From Arachis hypogaea (lineage: Eukaryota; Streptophyta; Magnoliopsida; Fabales; Fabaceae): DNA of 64,000 nt. Position 1 is the first letter of the stretch; each line of letters begins with the position of its first letter. The stretch is from NCBI RefSeq assembly GCF_003086295.3, contig NC_092045.1:87930693-87994692 (forward strand), written 5' to 3'. A model generated the notes under the pieces. The model was given only the letters and a program-made list of their open reading frames with translations. It had not been told where the DNA came from and searched no databases. This document shows, piece after piece, positions 24,248-34,944 of the stretch. The translations under genes and the position numbers were made by a program.

Positions 24248-24263
24248 CAATCCCACGGTGCCA
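24248..24263 (-). other. Altered primer binding site of element B
   Basis: The minus strand reads TGGCACCGTGGGATTG where C and D have TGGCGCCGTTGCCGGGG. The match is restored by one G-to-A change and a gap of about 5 bases, so the tRNA-Asp complement is badly damaged. Confidence 0.65.
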
Positions 24264-24269
24264 AAAACT

Positions 24270-25984
24270 TGGTGCGCGAAATTGTGATCAATACTTTTCA
24301 CAAATCAAATAATCCCCGGTAATGAATCCAAAAACTTGGTATTCAACACCATGGCATAAACACAACTTCGCACAACTAACCAGCAAGTGTACTGGGTCGT
24401 CCAAGTAATAAACCTTACGCGAGTAAGGGTCGATCCCACAGAGATTGTTGGTATGAAGCAAGCTATGGTCACCTTGTAAATCTTAGTCAGGCAAACTCAA
24501 ATGGGTATGGTGATATGCGAATAAAACATAAAGATAAAGATAGAGATACTTATGTAATTCATTGGTAGGAATTTCAGATAAGCGTATGAAGATGCCTTCC
24601 CTTCCGCCTCTCTGCTTTCCTACTGTCTTCATCCAATCCTTCTTACTCCTTTCCATGGCAAGCTTAAGCAAGGTTTCACCGTTGTCAGTGGCTACCTCCC
24701 ATCCTCTCAGTGGAAATGTTCAACGCACCCTGTCACGGCACGGCTATCCATCTGTCGGTTCTCGATCAGGCCGGAATAGAATCCAGTGATTCTTTTGCGT
24801 CTGTCACTAACGCCCCGCCCTCAGGAGTTTGAAGCACGTCACAGTCATTCAATCATTAAATCCTACTCAGAATACCACAGACAAGGTTAGACCTTCCGGA
24901 TTCTCTTGAATGCCGCCATCAGTTCTAGCCTATACCACAAAGACTCTGATCTCACGGAATGGCTGGCTCGTTTGTCAGGCGAGCACTCGGTTGTCAGGCG
25001 ATCAACCATGCATCGTGTATCAGGAATCCAAGAGATATTCACCCAATCGAAGGTAGAACGGAGGTGGTTGTCAGTCACACGTTCATAGGTGAGAATGATG
25101 ATGAGTGTCACGGATCATCACATTCATCAAGTTGAAGAACAAGTGATATCTTAGAACAAGAACAAGCGGAATTGAATAGAAGAACAATAGTAATTGCATT
25201 AATACTCGAGGTACAGCAGAGCTCCACACCTTAATCTATGGTGTGTAGAAACTCCACCGTTGAAAATACATAAGAACAAGAGTGATCATTGGCTTCGGTC
25301 CCAGAGAGGGAACCAGAAGAACCAAGATCTGATCTAAGAACTAGATGTCCAAAGATTAAAAATGCAATAGTAAAAGGTCCTACTTATAGAGAACTAGTAG
25401 CCTAGGGTGTATAGAGATGAGTAAATGACATAAAAATCCACTTCCGGGCCACTTGGTGTGTGCTTGGGCTGAGCAATGAAGCATTTTCGTGTAGAGACTC
25501 TTCCTGGAGTTAAACGCCAGCTTTTATGCCAGTTTGGGCGTTTAACTCCCATTTTGGTGCCAGTTCCGGCGTTTAACGCTGGGATTTCTGAGGGTGACTT
25601 TGAACGCCGGTTTGGGCCATCAAATCTTGGGCAACGTATGGACTATCATATATTGCTGAAAAGCCCAGGATGTCTACTTTCCAACGCCGTTGAGAGCGCG
25701 CCAATTGGGCTTCTGTAGCTCCAGAAAATCTACGTCGAGTGCAGGGAGGTCAGAATCCAACAGCATCTGCAGTCCTTTTTGGTCTCTGAATCAGATTTTT
25801 GCTCAGGTCCCTAAATTTCAGCCAGAAAATACCTGAAATCATAGAAAAACACACAAACTCATAGTAAAGTCCAGAAAAGTGAATTTTAACTAAAAACTAA
25901 TAAAAATATACTAAAAACTAACTAGATCATACTAAAAACATACTAAAAACAATGCCAAAAAGCGTACAAATTATCCGCTCATCA
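24270..25984 (-). repeat. Element B 5' LTR
   Basis: 1715 bp, nearly identical to 15687-17403. Starts TGGTGCGCG and ends CTCATCA on the plus strand, directly followed by CTTAG. TATAAGTA candidate at 25381-25388 on the minus strand. Confidence 0.92.
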
Positions 25985-25989
25985 CTTAG

Positions 25990-26091
25990 CCGAGCTCTTT
26001 GAGAAGGGATCGGGTTGTCCTGACCTGAAGAGGTCAGTCGCTTTGTCTGTAGAACATCTCGGGTCGGACAGCTCGACCCAGGGTATGAACA
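25990..26091 (-). repeat. Tat element 5' LTR, second piece
   Basis: Continues the LTR interrupted at 15686 (GCCGAGCTCTTTGAGAAG ... GGTATGAACA) and ends directly before CAGCC (26092-26096). Confidence 0.88.
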
Positions 26092-26096
26092 CAGCC

Positions 26097-26294
26097 TGAA
26101 TCAGATTTTTGCTCAGCTCCCTCAATTTTAGCCAGAAAATACCTGAAATCACAGAAAAACACACAAACTCATAGTAAAGTCCAGAAATATGAATTTTGCC
26201 TAAAAACTAATAAAAATATACTAAAAACTAACTAAAACATACTAAAATCTACATGAAATTACCCCCAAAAAGCGTATAAAATATCCACTCATCA
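26097..26294 (-). mobile_element. Athila-type solo LTR A, right piece
   Basis: Continues solo LTR A after the Tat insertion (TGAATCAGATTTTTGCTCAG ...) and ends CACTCATCA, followed by GCAAC (26295-26299), the duplicate of 4031-4035. Confidence 0.85.
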
Positions 26295-27040
26295 GCAACA
26301 TATTTGGTATATGCTGACTCAAACCCAAAAACAGTTAAATGTCATACATGCCAAGGCTAGCTCAAAATAAAGTATGAACTAAATGGTTAATTTTCATCAT
26401 GGAGAAGCTTAATATTAGAGTAGATAAGCAATATAAATGATACATCTTGACCAATTGCTCATAAAAACAACTCACAACATAATGGAAATCTAAAGTTTTT
26501 TGGATGAATATTTTTGCTGTCCAAATTCCCAAGAAACATGGTCCAGCCTGAATAGTTTGCATCATAGTTGCAACTTATCATCACTATTAGAAAAAGTTTT
26601 TACTATACTATACATCAAGTTTGATATGCTGATAATACAAAAAAAAATCATTTTAGTAGAGTAAAAGTGTCAAAACATAATATAGGAGTATAGATTAGAA
26701 TATTTATATTATATGAAACATCATCTATCAATAGTTAATTAGATATGATCATCACATAAAATAGAGAAAACTTATAGCATGTAAATAGGTTCAGTATGAT
26801 TAACAGGCTTTTGGATTCTATGATAAATTAGATAAAAACTCTTGGTAATAAAGTACAATCGCCTAATGTAGCTAACTAGCTAGAAAAAGATACAGATTTA
26901 ACATTCTAACTATCCAACTTTTGCATGTCAATTTTAATAAAAGTCTTCGACGTTTACAAGATATATCTTGGATTCTAGCATTTTAGGCTTAACTTTATGA
27001 ATGACTTATTGGAGTACAAGGTCTAATGCTCATCAAGTGG

Positions 27041-28580
27041 TGATGAATGGGATTGTGCCAGTTTAGACTTTCACTCTAGAAAAGAGAACTTCTTCATTGA
27101 TAGAATAGTCCAAACCGACAATTAAATCTCACCATCAAAGTTTAAATCAAAGATGTCACAATTAACACAAAATAACCGCAAGTTTTAAATCCCATGTCGT
27201 TCTCCCTAAGAATTGTAATGAAGTGTCCAATTATTGGTTATGAGGAAATGGGGGTTGAGATATCAAGAAACAAGTAATGTAAATAGCAAAGAATTAAGGC
27301 AACAAACAATAACTAAATAACAAAACTAATCAAAGGAAAATAATCAAGAGAAAGGAAAATTCAAGTGCTAAGAAACCTCTTGGCAAGGATTGAGAGTTAA
27401 AGTTACCTATCCTAGCTATTGACCACAAACATATGATGATTATGAAGAGTTAATCCTACTTAGTCAACCCTAACATCGAGGATAAGTCAAATAGGTATAA
27501 TTGATCTCATTCCACAAGTCCTAGCCAACTCATCACTAACTAGTTTAGTGAAAGACTAGTGTTAATGAAAACCAAATCAACTAACTATCCTAATGTATCA
27601 ATCAAGAATGGACATCAATGACTCAATGTTACCAAAGTCCTCAATTCCAAGCCAAGAGTGTGAAAAATCACCGAAAACTAGGTCAAGCATTTTATCAAAC
27701 ACTTAGTGTGCATGAAAATAAAATCATATTAAATTGCAATAATAATAAAATCTCTTGCTACCAAATGCAAGAAAATAATAACAATAACTCAACAAGCATT
27801 AAATGAACATAAAATATCAAATGACATTAAATGAAAATTGAAATTAACAAGAGTATTCATAAACTAAAAAGTGGCATAAATGAGAAATTAACAAAAGAAA
27901 CTAAGAGAATAAAAATAATATAACATGAAGACATAAATGAAACTACACTAGAACTAGAATTAAAGAGTGAAATTAAAGAGAAAATTAAACTAAGAACCCT
28001 AATTCTAGAGAAGGGGGAGCTTCTCTCTCTAGAAAACTGCCCTAAAACATGTTAAAACCTAAACATAATTGCTTCTCCCTTGTTCCTTCTTGAATTTGGC
28101 CTCAAATAGCTTCAGAAATGAGTTGGATTGGACTTTGGAAGCCCAAAAATCGCTGCCAGCGGATTGCATTAAATGAGGTCACATGTTGCTTATCACGCGT
28201 ATGCGTGGGTCATTTGGCGACTTCTCTTGTCACGCGTACGCGTTGCTTGATGAATCTCTGATCACGCGTACGTAAAATTGGGCAGATTTTCAAACTTCGT
28301 TTCTTTATGAATTCTCTACTTTTACATGCTTTTTCTTCATTCTTTCAATTCAATCTTTGCCTTCTAAACCTAAAATCACTCATAAAAAACATCAATGCAT
28401 CGAATGAAATTAAAGTAAATTAAAATTAACAATTTTAGGGCCTAAAAAGCATGTTTTCATTTTTAAACACAATTTAGGAAGAAATCATGAAACTATGCTA
28501 TTTCAATGAATAAGTGTGAGAAAAGTCAATAAAATTCACTTAATTAAAGCAAATAAATACCATGAAATGTGGATTTATCA
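27041..28580 (-). mobile_element. Solo LTR of a different gypsy-like family
   Basis: Interrupts one of the duplicated host blocks. It starts TGATGAATGG and ends GGATTTATCA on the plus strand, and is flanked by AGTGG (27036-27040) and AGTGA (28581-28585), a 5-bp duplication with one mismatch. On the minus strand it begins TGATAAATCCACATTTCATG, which I recall as the start of a common peanut LTR. No internal region or ORF. It contains CACGCGTACGCGT motifs. Confidence 0.7.
28192..28275. repeat. Three CACGCGTACGCGT-type palindromes
   Basis: TCACGCGTATGCGTG, TCACGCGTACGCGT and TCACGCGTACGTA at about 28195, 28229 and 28261, spaced about 33 bp. Within the solo LTR. Confidence 0.8.
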
Positions 28581-29147
28581 AGTGATCATTGGCTTGGCAT
28601 AGATATTTTAAGGATTCATTCCTAATAGAGTAAGACTTATTGGATTTAACAACCATGATTTTATAAAAGGTACTATGATTTAAAGTTTCAGAGGCAAATT
28701 ACCTTTGGATAATTACAAGGAACACCAAATCAACAAAGAATGCGATACTTTCCTTCGCTGGTCTAAAAGCAAGCAAGAACCAATTGGTTAATAGTTTGTA
28801 AGGAGGAGTTTCATAAGTGTGAAGCATTTGGTTAATTGTTTGTGAGGAGAAGTTTCATATTAGTCTAGACAGCAAAAATAACCAAAAGAAATGACACAGG
28901 TTAACTAATTACCAAGAGAAATATTTTAGGTAAAAAAGCTCCTGTAAGAAGTCTATCATAATCACATGGGTTTATTAATTGTCTAACTAAAGTGGTCAGA
29001 TGGACATTTTTGCTTACCAGATTCCCAAGAAATATTGCCTAGCATGAATATTCTGCAAACTATATACAGAGTTTGATACCATATAAGTTTAAACAAAATA
29101 TTGTCACATTCATCAAAACTGTCTAAACATATTTTAGATATAATAAA

Positions 29148-29462
29148 GGTTTATTTACTCTGTTGGTCCCTATAATTTTCTAAAATTTTTAATTAGGTCC
29201 CTATACTTTTTTTCCCTTTTAATTGAGTCCTTGTACCAATTTTATTTTTTAATTGGGTCCCTATACTTTTTATTTCCTTTTATTTAGGTCTCTGCACCAA
29301 TTTTTTTTAATTGGGTCCCTATACAATTAAACCAATTACTGTCAAGAAGGACCTAATTAAAAAAAAATTTTGGTACAGGGACCAAATTAAAAGAAAAAAA
29401 AAAGTATAGGGACCTAATTAAAAATTTTGTAAAACTATAGAAACCAACAGAGTAATTAAACC
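29148..29462. mobile_element. Mutator-like MITE, 315 bp
   Basis: Foldback element with terminal inverted repeats (GGTTTATTTACTCTG.TGGTCCCTATA against its complement) and internal GGTCCCTATACTTTTT repeats. It is flanked by the 9-bp duplication TATAATAAA (29139-29147 and 29463-29471). Its ends match those of the larger element at 56158-58136. No coding capacity. Confidence 0.88.
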
Positions 29463-31098
29463 TATAATAAATCATACCAAAATAATCAAAGTAGAATAGA
29501 GTTTAGAATGTTCATATAAATAACATTTTATTATTGGCAATGAAAAGTTTCAGATCTAACCACAGGGATATTTATGTTGGTATTTAAGTACCTTGGTGGA
29601 TGGAACTATCTAGATTTTACATGGCAATATTGATGAAAATCTTCGAAATTTATAATTCATATCTTGGGGTTCAACATATCAGATCTAACTTTAGCAATGA
29701 CTGATTTGAGTATAAGGCCTAATCATCATAAATGTATATCATGTAGACATTAGCTTGTCAGAAATATAATAAGAATTATTTCCTAAAAGAGTAATACTTA
29801 TTAGGTTTAACAAACAGGATTTGATAGGCAGTCCCTTAATTTAAAGTTACAAAGTGTAATGACTTTTAGATAATGATTATAAACATCAAATCAACAAAGA
29901 CTATTTTCTAGCCTGAATACTTTCCATGAAAATTGCAAAGATCATCACTGTCAAAATAAATTTTTACTATACTATACATCAAATTTGACAAGCTACTAAT
30001 ATAAAAAAGATAATATTTTTGGAGATAAAAAGTGTGAAAATATAATATAGAAATTTAAAATCCTAATAAAATAGTCAGGTTAGACTATAGATTAGAATGT
30101 TTATATTACATATAACCTCATCTATCAATAGTTAATTAGGTAGAAGTATCACACAAAATAAAGATATATCATAGCATGTAAATAGATTCGTTTTGATTAG
30201 TAGGCTATATTAGTCTATGGTAAATTAATTTTAGACTCCTGGTAATAAAGTGCAATCGCCTAATGTACCTAAAGAAATTATACTATAAGTAAAATTTAAA
30301 CCATAAGACATTGGAAAGGGTTAGAACACAAACGCACAACAAAGCTTTAGATTTGTGTCAAAATATATAGCTGGGATTTAATTTTTTTTAGTTTGACATT
30401 CTAACTAGCTTAGTTAAAGAAACTAACCAGCTTTTGTATGTCAGTCTAGATGAAAGTCTTTGAAGTTTACAAGATATCTTGGATTCTAAAATTTTAGGTT
30501 TAACTTTATAAATGACTTATTGGTGTACAAGATCTAATGCTCATTAAGTAGTCAATTGATGTGGCAGAAATATTTTAAGGATTCATTCCTAATAGAGTAA
30601 TACTTATTGGCTTTAACAACCATGACTTCATAAAAGTAATCTGATTTAAAGTTTTAGAGACAAATTACCTTTGGATAAATACTTGGAACACCAAATTAGA
30701 AATAAATTTGATACCTCCCATTGCAGGCTCAAAAGAAAGCATGAACCAAATGGGGAATTGTCAATGAAAAAAAGTCTCATATCAGTCTAGAAAGGCTGGC
30801 TACAAAAGAAAGTGTGAAGCAAATGGTTAATGCTTTTTGAAGAGAAGTCTCATATTAGTCTAGGCAACATAAATAACAAAAGTAATGTCATAAATTGACT
30901 CATTGCCCATAAAAAATATTTTATGTAAAAAAGCTTATGCAGTATGTCTATCATACAAATCAAATGGGTTTGTTAATTGTCAAATTAAAATGATCAAATG
31001 GACTTTTTTGCATATTGAATCCAAAAGATATATCGCCCAAAATAAATATTTTATAAAAAAAATTACAAGAGATAAGTAATCTCATGAATAATTTCTAC

Positions 31099-31102
<4 letters not shown>

Positions 31103-31130
<28 letters not shown>
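31103..31130. repeat. (AT)n microsatellite
   Basis: About 14 uninterrupted AT units. Confidence 0.95.
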
Positions 31131-31133
<3 letters not shown>

Positions 31134-32988
31134 GATTAATATCATGCAAATTTAAACAAAATATTGTCAAGTGGATGAAAAGTGGTAAAACATAATTTAG
31201 ACTTAATAACTCAATAAAATAATCAAGATAGAATAGAGTTAAAAATATTCATGAAAATATTTTATTATTATTGAGGATGAAAAGTGTCAATGCATAATAG
31301 TGATATTTTAGGTCGTACTAAAATAATTAGGCTATATTAGAGATTAGAATAGTTATATTTGTTGAAGCCTTATGTATCAATAGGTAATTAGTTAGAATAC
31401 TACACAAAAAAAAAGTCTATGTGAATGAAAAGTGGCAAAATATAATATAGATATTTTAATCTTACCTGAATAAATTAGGATGGATTCGGATTACATATTT
31501 ATATTAGTTGGAGCCTTACGTATTAATAGGTAATTAGTTAGAAGTACCACACAAAAAAGATGAATTTATGTGAATGAAAAGTTTCAAAACATAATATAGA
31601 TATTTTAATATTACTTGAATAAATCAGGCTGGATTATTGTTTAGACTGTTTATATTAGGTAGAGCCTTATGTATAAACAGGTTATCAGTTTGAAGCACCA
31701 CACGAAAGAGAGAAGTCTAATAGCATGTAAAAATTTAAATAGAGAGAAACTCCATATGAAAAATTGAAATTTTCTTCTTTTGGAACAGTCAGAACATAAA
31801 TGGCCAAAAATTACTAGATCTATGTGACAATGCTTAGCCAAATTATAATTCTTTAGGTTGGTATTTTAAGTAGCTCAGTTGGGAAAATTATCTAGCTTTT
31901 GTCTGGTAATATTAATGAATTGGGGTCCATCTTTTTAGATTTAACTTTATCAATGGCTGATTTGAGTATAAGCCCTAATGCTCATAAAGGTATATCATAA
32001 AGACATTTTCTTGGCAGGAAAATACTAAAGTTATTGGATTTAATAACCAGTATTTGATAAGCAATCATCTGACGTAAAGTTACAAAGCTTGATGATCTTT
32101 GGATAAAGACTAGGAACATCAAATCAACAAAGACTAATTTTTAGTGTGAATATTTTGTATGAGAATTACAATAGATCATCACTGTCAGAAAAATTTTTTA
32201 CTATACTATACATCAACTTTGATATCCTAAAAATATAAGATATTATTTTTGAAGATGAATAGTGTCAAAATATAATATAAAAACTTTAAATCCTAATAAA
32301 ATTGTCAGGTTAGAGTATAGATTAGAATATTTATCCAACATGAAACATCATCTATCAATAGATAGTTAGATAGAAGCACCACACAAAGGTTAATGACCTT
32401 TGGATAAAGACTAGGGACATCAAATAAAAAGATTATTTTTTCAGTGCCAAAACTATTGATATAGTGATATCTTAGTCAGCATTTATACACACTTAATAGA
32501 TACAATGTATGAACTTATATATATCAAAACCTATTTGTAAAATACTCATGACTATTTAACAGAGCTTGAATAAGAAAAAAACTTATATGGTTAATGAAAT
32601 TCTTTAGTATGTTGTGTGGTCAACTCATCAAAGTAAAATATACATGCTTATTATAAATTAAAAGTTGTTAAATAGCAAAACAAAGTTGACCATTTGAGGT
32701 GTAAACCGAGAAGCTAACTACTATGATTACTAACATAAAGTGATCCATTAATTTGTTAATCAAGCAAAGCAATATAATATTACACATCATAGCATTAGCA
32801 CTTTTGACATAGGTTTTCATGCATATGCTATCTGACGTGACATCGGGAGGTATAACATTGGACACATCCAAACAATGACATTTCTAAAACCCAAAACATA
32901 ATGTGGCATGGATGATGGTTCAAATTTAATATATACTTCATAACTACAAATAGAAATCACTTTAACTTTAAAAGACCATATATTTACA

Positions 32989-33303
32989 ATGTCGTATATA
33001 AACACGACTAAAGAGAGAAGAGCGAATGCCAAACCGAAGATACATCATCTCTCTCTAAAGAGTATTAGTAAAAAATTCATGTATTGTATAATGAGTGACA
33101 TTCCACCCATGAAATTTTATCTTCCTCATCTTGGTGATGATCTTATATGGAGAATCCTTGTGATAACAGACCCGAGGACAGTCGGAAGGTGCAGGAGCTT
33201 AAGCAAAGCTTGGAACTTTATACTTTTCACACTAGCTTTTGTAAAGGAAAACTACAAAAAAAACAAGGAACTTAACATAAGTGTCATCATTGGGATAGGC
33301 CAC
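32989..33303 (+). pseudogene. F-box protein gene, piece 1 (F-box domain)
   Basis: Substrate-recognition subunit of an SCF ubiquitin ligase, by family. Reads from the ATG at 32989 (a second ATG at 33091 fits the F-box start better) through LPHLGDDLIWRILVITDP and TVGRCRSLSKAWN, a plant F-box, to IIGIGH. At 33303 it is cut by a solo LTR. The frame continues exactly in piece 2 if the insertion and one target-site copy are left out, and again into piece 3. The gene cannot be expressed as one protein now; a truncated F-box-only product is conceivable. Confidence 0.85.
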
Positions 33304-34829
33304 TGGTGCACGAATTCTCACACTTCGTACAACTAAACCAGCAAGTGCACTGGGTCATCTAAGTAATACTTGAGCGAGTCAAGATCGATCCCACGAGAAT
33401 TGTGGTTTGAAGCAAGTTATTGTCATCTTGCATATCTTAGTCAGGTGAGTAAGAATTTGTTATTGGATTTGAAAGATGGAATTACAAGGTTTGATTATAA
33501 GAATAAGAAGGTGGTTAAGGCTTGGAGATGCTTTGTCCTTCTAGATTAACTCTAGTTTTATTGTCTTCTTCAATTATGAATAATTTCTTCTATGGCAGGC
33601 TGTATGTGATTGACGCTAGTTTGAGCAGCCGCCAATTCTCCTCCAGATCTGAACCCCAGGGTTAGTGCGGATCCATTCTAATTAAGGGTGAAGTTCATGC
33701 AGTTCATTCTCTTTGGTGATCCTACTCAAAATGCCACAGACAAGGTTGAATCTTCCGGATCAGAGGATGTTGCGCCTTGGTTCTAGCCTCTACCACAGAG
33801 ACCCTAATCTCCCCATACCTCGACTGAACTGGTGTCTCGAGAAGTCCCCAACGAAGTTGTGGATTAGCCATCTAAGAGTTGTATAATCAAGCTGGCGGTT
33901 CAATACTTTCCACTTAAGTATTCACACGAACCCAAGAAGAACACAGGTGGTTGTCAAGCACACGAACTTAGTATGAAGAACGAAGATGATTGTCACGGGT
34001 CATCCCGTTCATGATGTTGACAAACGAAAATATATCTTAGAATTAAATCAAACACGACTTGAAAAGAAACAATAATACTTTTATTAATCCATAAAATTCA
34101 GCAGGGCTCCTCCCCTCAACCTAGGAGGTTTAGAAACTCATACTGATAAGAAACACAATGATAAACAAAAATATGGCAAAAAGTCCCAGAAGATCCTTAA
34201 CAAAAAGTGATCTTCTACTTTAAATACTAAACTAATGACTAGTAAGGGTAAAATAGTCTTTCTAGTGCTAAAATCCACTTTCGGGACCCATTTGGTGAGT
34301 GTTTGGGCTGAGCTTTGATGAGATCCACGTGCTAGGAGGCCTCTAGGGTGTTGAACACTGGCTAGGGGGTCCTCTTTGGGCGTTTGGACGCCGGTCTCCT
34401 CCTTTGGGCGCTGGATGCCTGGAATTGGGACAGGAGGCTGGCGTTGGACGCCCAACTGGGCCTTTTATTCTGAAGCAAAGTATGGACTATTATATATTTA
34501 TGGAAATCTCTGGAAGTCAACTTTTCATAATTATTAAGAACACTCTATTTGGACTTTTGTAGCTCCATTAAATCTCTTTCGAGTGCAAGGAGGTCAGATC
34601 CAAACAGCATTTGCAGTGCTTTCTCTGTCTCTGAATTAGACTTTTGCTCCAGCCCCTCAATTTTAGCCAGAAAATACCTGAAATTGTACAAAAATACACA
34701 AACTCAAAGTAGAGTCCAAAAATATGAATTTAACACTAAAACCTATGAAAACTTAATAAAAATTAAACAAAACATACTAAAAACAATATGAAAATGATGC
34801 CAAAAAGCTTATAAAATATCCGCTCATCA
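33304..34829 (-). mobile_element. Athila-type solo LTR inside the F-box gene
   Basis: 1526 bp, same terminal sequences as A-D (TGGTGCACGAATT ... CCGCTCATCA) but diverged inside. It is flanked by GCCAC (33299-33303) and ACCAC (34830-34834), a duplication with one mismatch. It carries worn palindromes (GGGCGTTTGGACGCC, 34378-34455). No internal region. Confidence 0.85.
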
Positions 34830-34834
34830 ACCAC

Positions 34835-34944
34835 CCTCCCGGTGATCAAAACTCTCTATGGTTGATTCAAGCCTTTGTTGATGACGGCCACCAAGTTCAG
34901 TTCAATGTCCCATTGGGCATTAACCAATTTGGTTTCTATGCTAT
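34835..34944 (+). pseudogene. F-box protein gene, piece 2
   Basis: About 37 codons (PPGDQNSLWLIQAF ... GINQFGFYAI) between the two insertions, in frame with piece 1 and, past the 19-kb element C, with piece 3. The last five bases GCTAT (34940-34944) are the target duplication of C. Confidence 0.85.

Larger units (their letters stand above)
15687..25984 (-). mobile_element. Element B: non-autonomous Athila-type retrotransposon
   Basis: A complete 10.3-kb element on the minus strand, flanked by CTTAG (15682-15686 and 25985-25989). On the minus strand the order is LTR 25984-24270, altered primer site, leader with a palindrome array, gag-protease, conserved hairpin, second palindrome array, plant-transposon-domain ORF, and LTR 17403-15687. 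There is no RT, RNase H or integrase. The two LTRs (1717 and 1715 bp) differ at about 25 places by eye, so insertion was recent. The gag-protease ORF has one stop and the other ORF is intact. It may belong to the peanut families described as FIDEL/Feral or similar; a library search would decide. Confidence 0.92.
5348..26091 (-). mobile_element. Tat-lineage Ty3/gypsy retrotransposon, split by element B
   Basis: A complete but dead element on the minus strand, flanked by the 5-bp duplication CAGCC (5343-5347 and 26092-26096), which lies inside solo LTR A. Read on the minus strand the order is 5' LTR (26091-25990 plus 15686-15236), primer site, gag, protease, RT, two RNase H regions, integrase, a spacer with tandem repeats, an additional ORF on the opposite strand, and 3' LTR (5895-5348). 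The second, extra RNase H and the additional antisense ORF before the 3' LTR are marks of the Tat/Ogre/Retand group. Its first base is A rather than T (5348). By eye the two LTRs differ at about 25 of 550 positions, older than the element inserted within it. Confidence 0.9.
26300..32988. other. AT-rich intergenic DNA built of diverged duplicated blocks
   Basis: No gene can be supported. The same blocks recur in the same order several times. A block with ATCATCTATCAATAG.TAATTAG is near 26730, 30120, 31370, 31530 and 32350. A block CAATCGCCTAATGTA is near 26862 and 30253. A block with AAGTCTT.GA.GTTTACAAGATAT then ..TCTAATGCTCAT is near 26940-27030 and 30460-30545, with weaker copies near 29620 and 31900. 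A block TATTTTAAGGATTCATTCCTAATAGAGTAA is near 28606 and 30570. Two insertions, a solo LTR and a MITE, lie within it. Confidence 0.65.
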
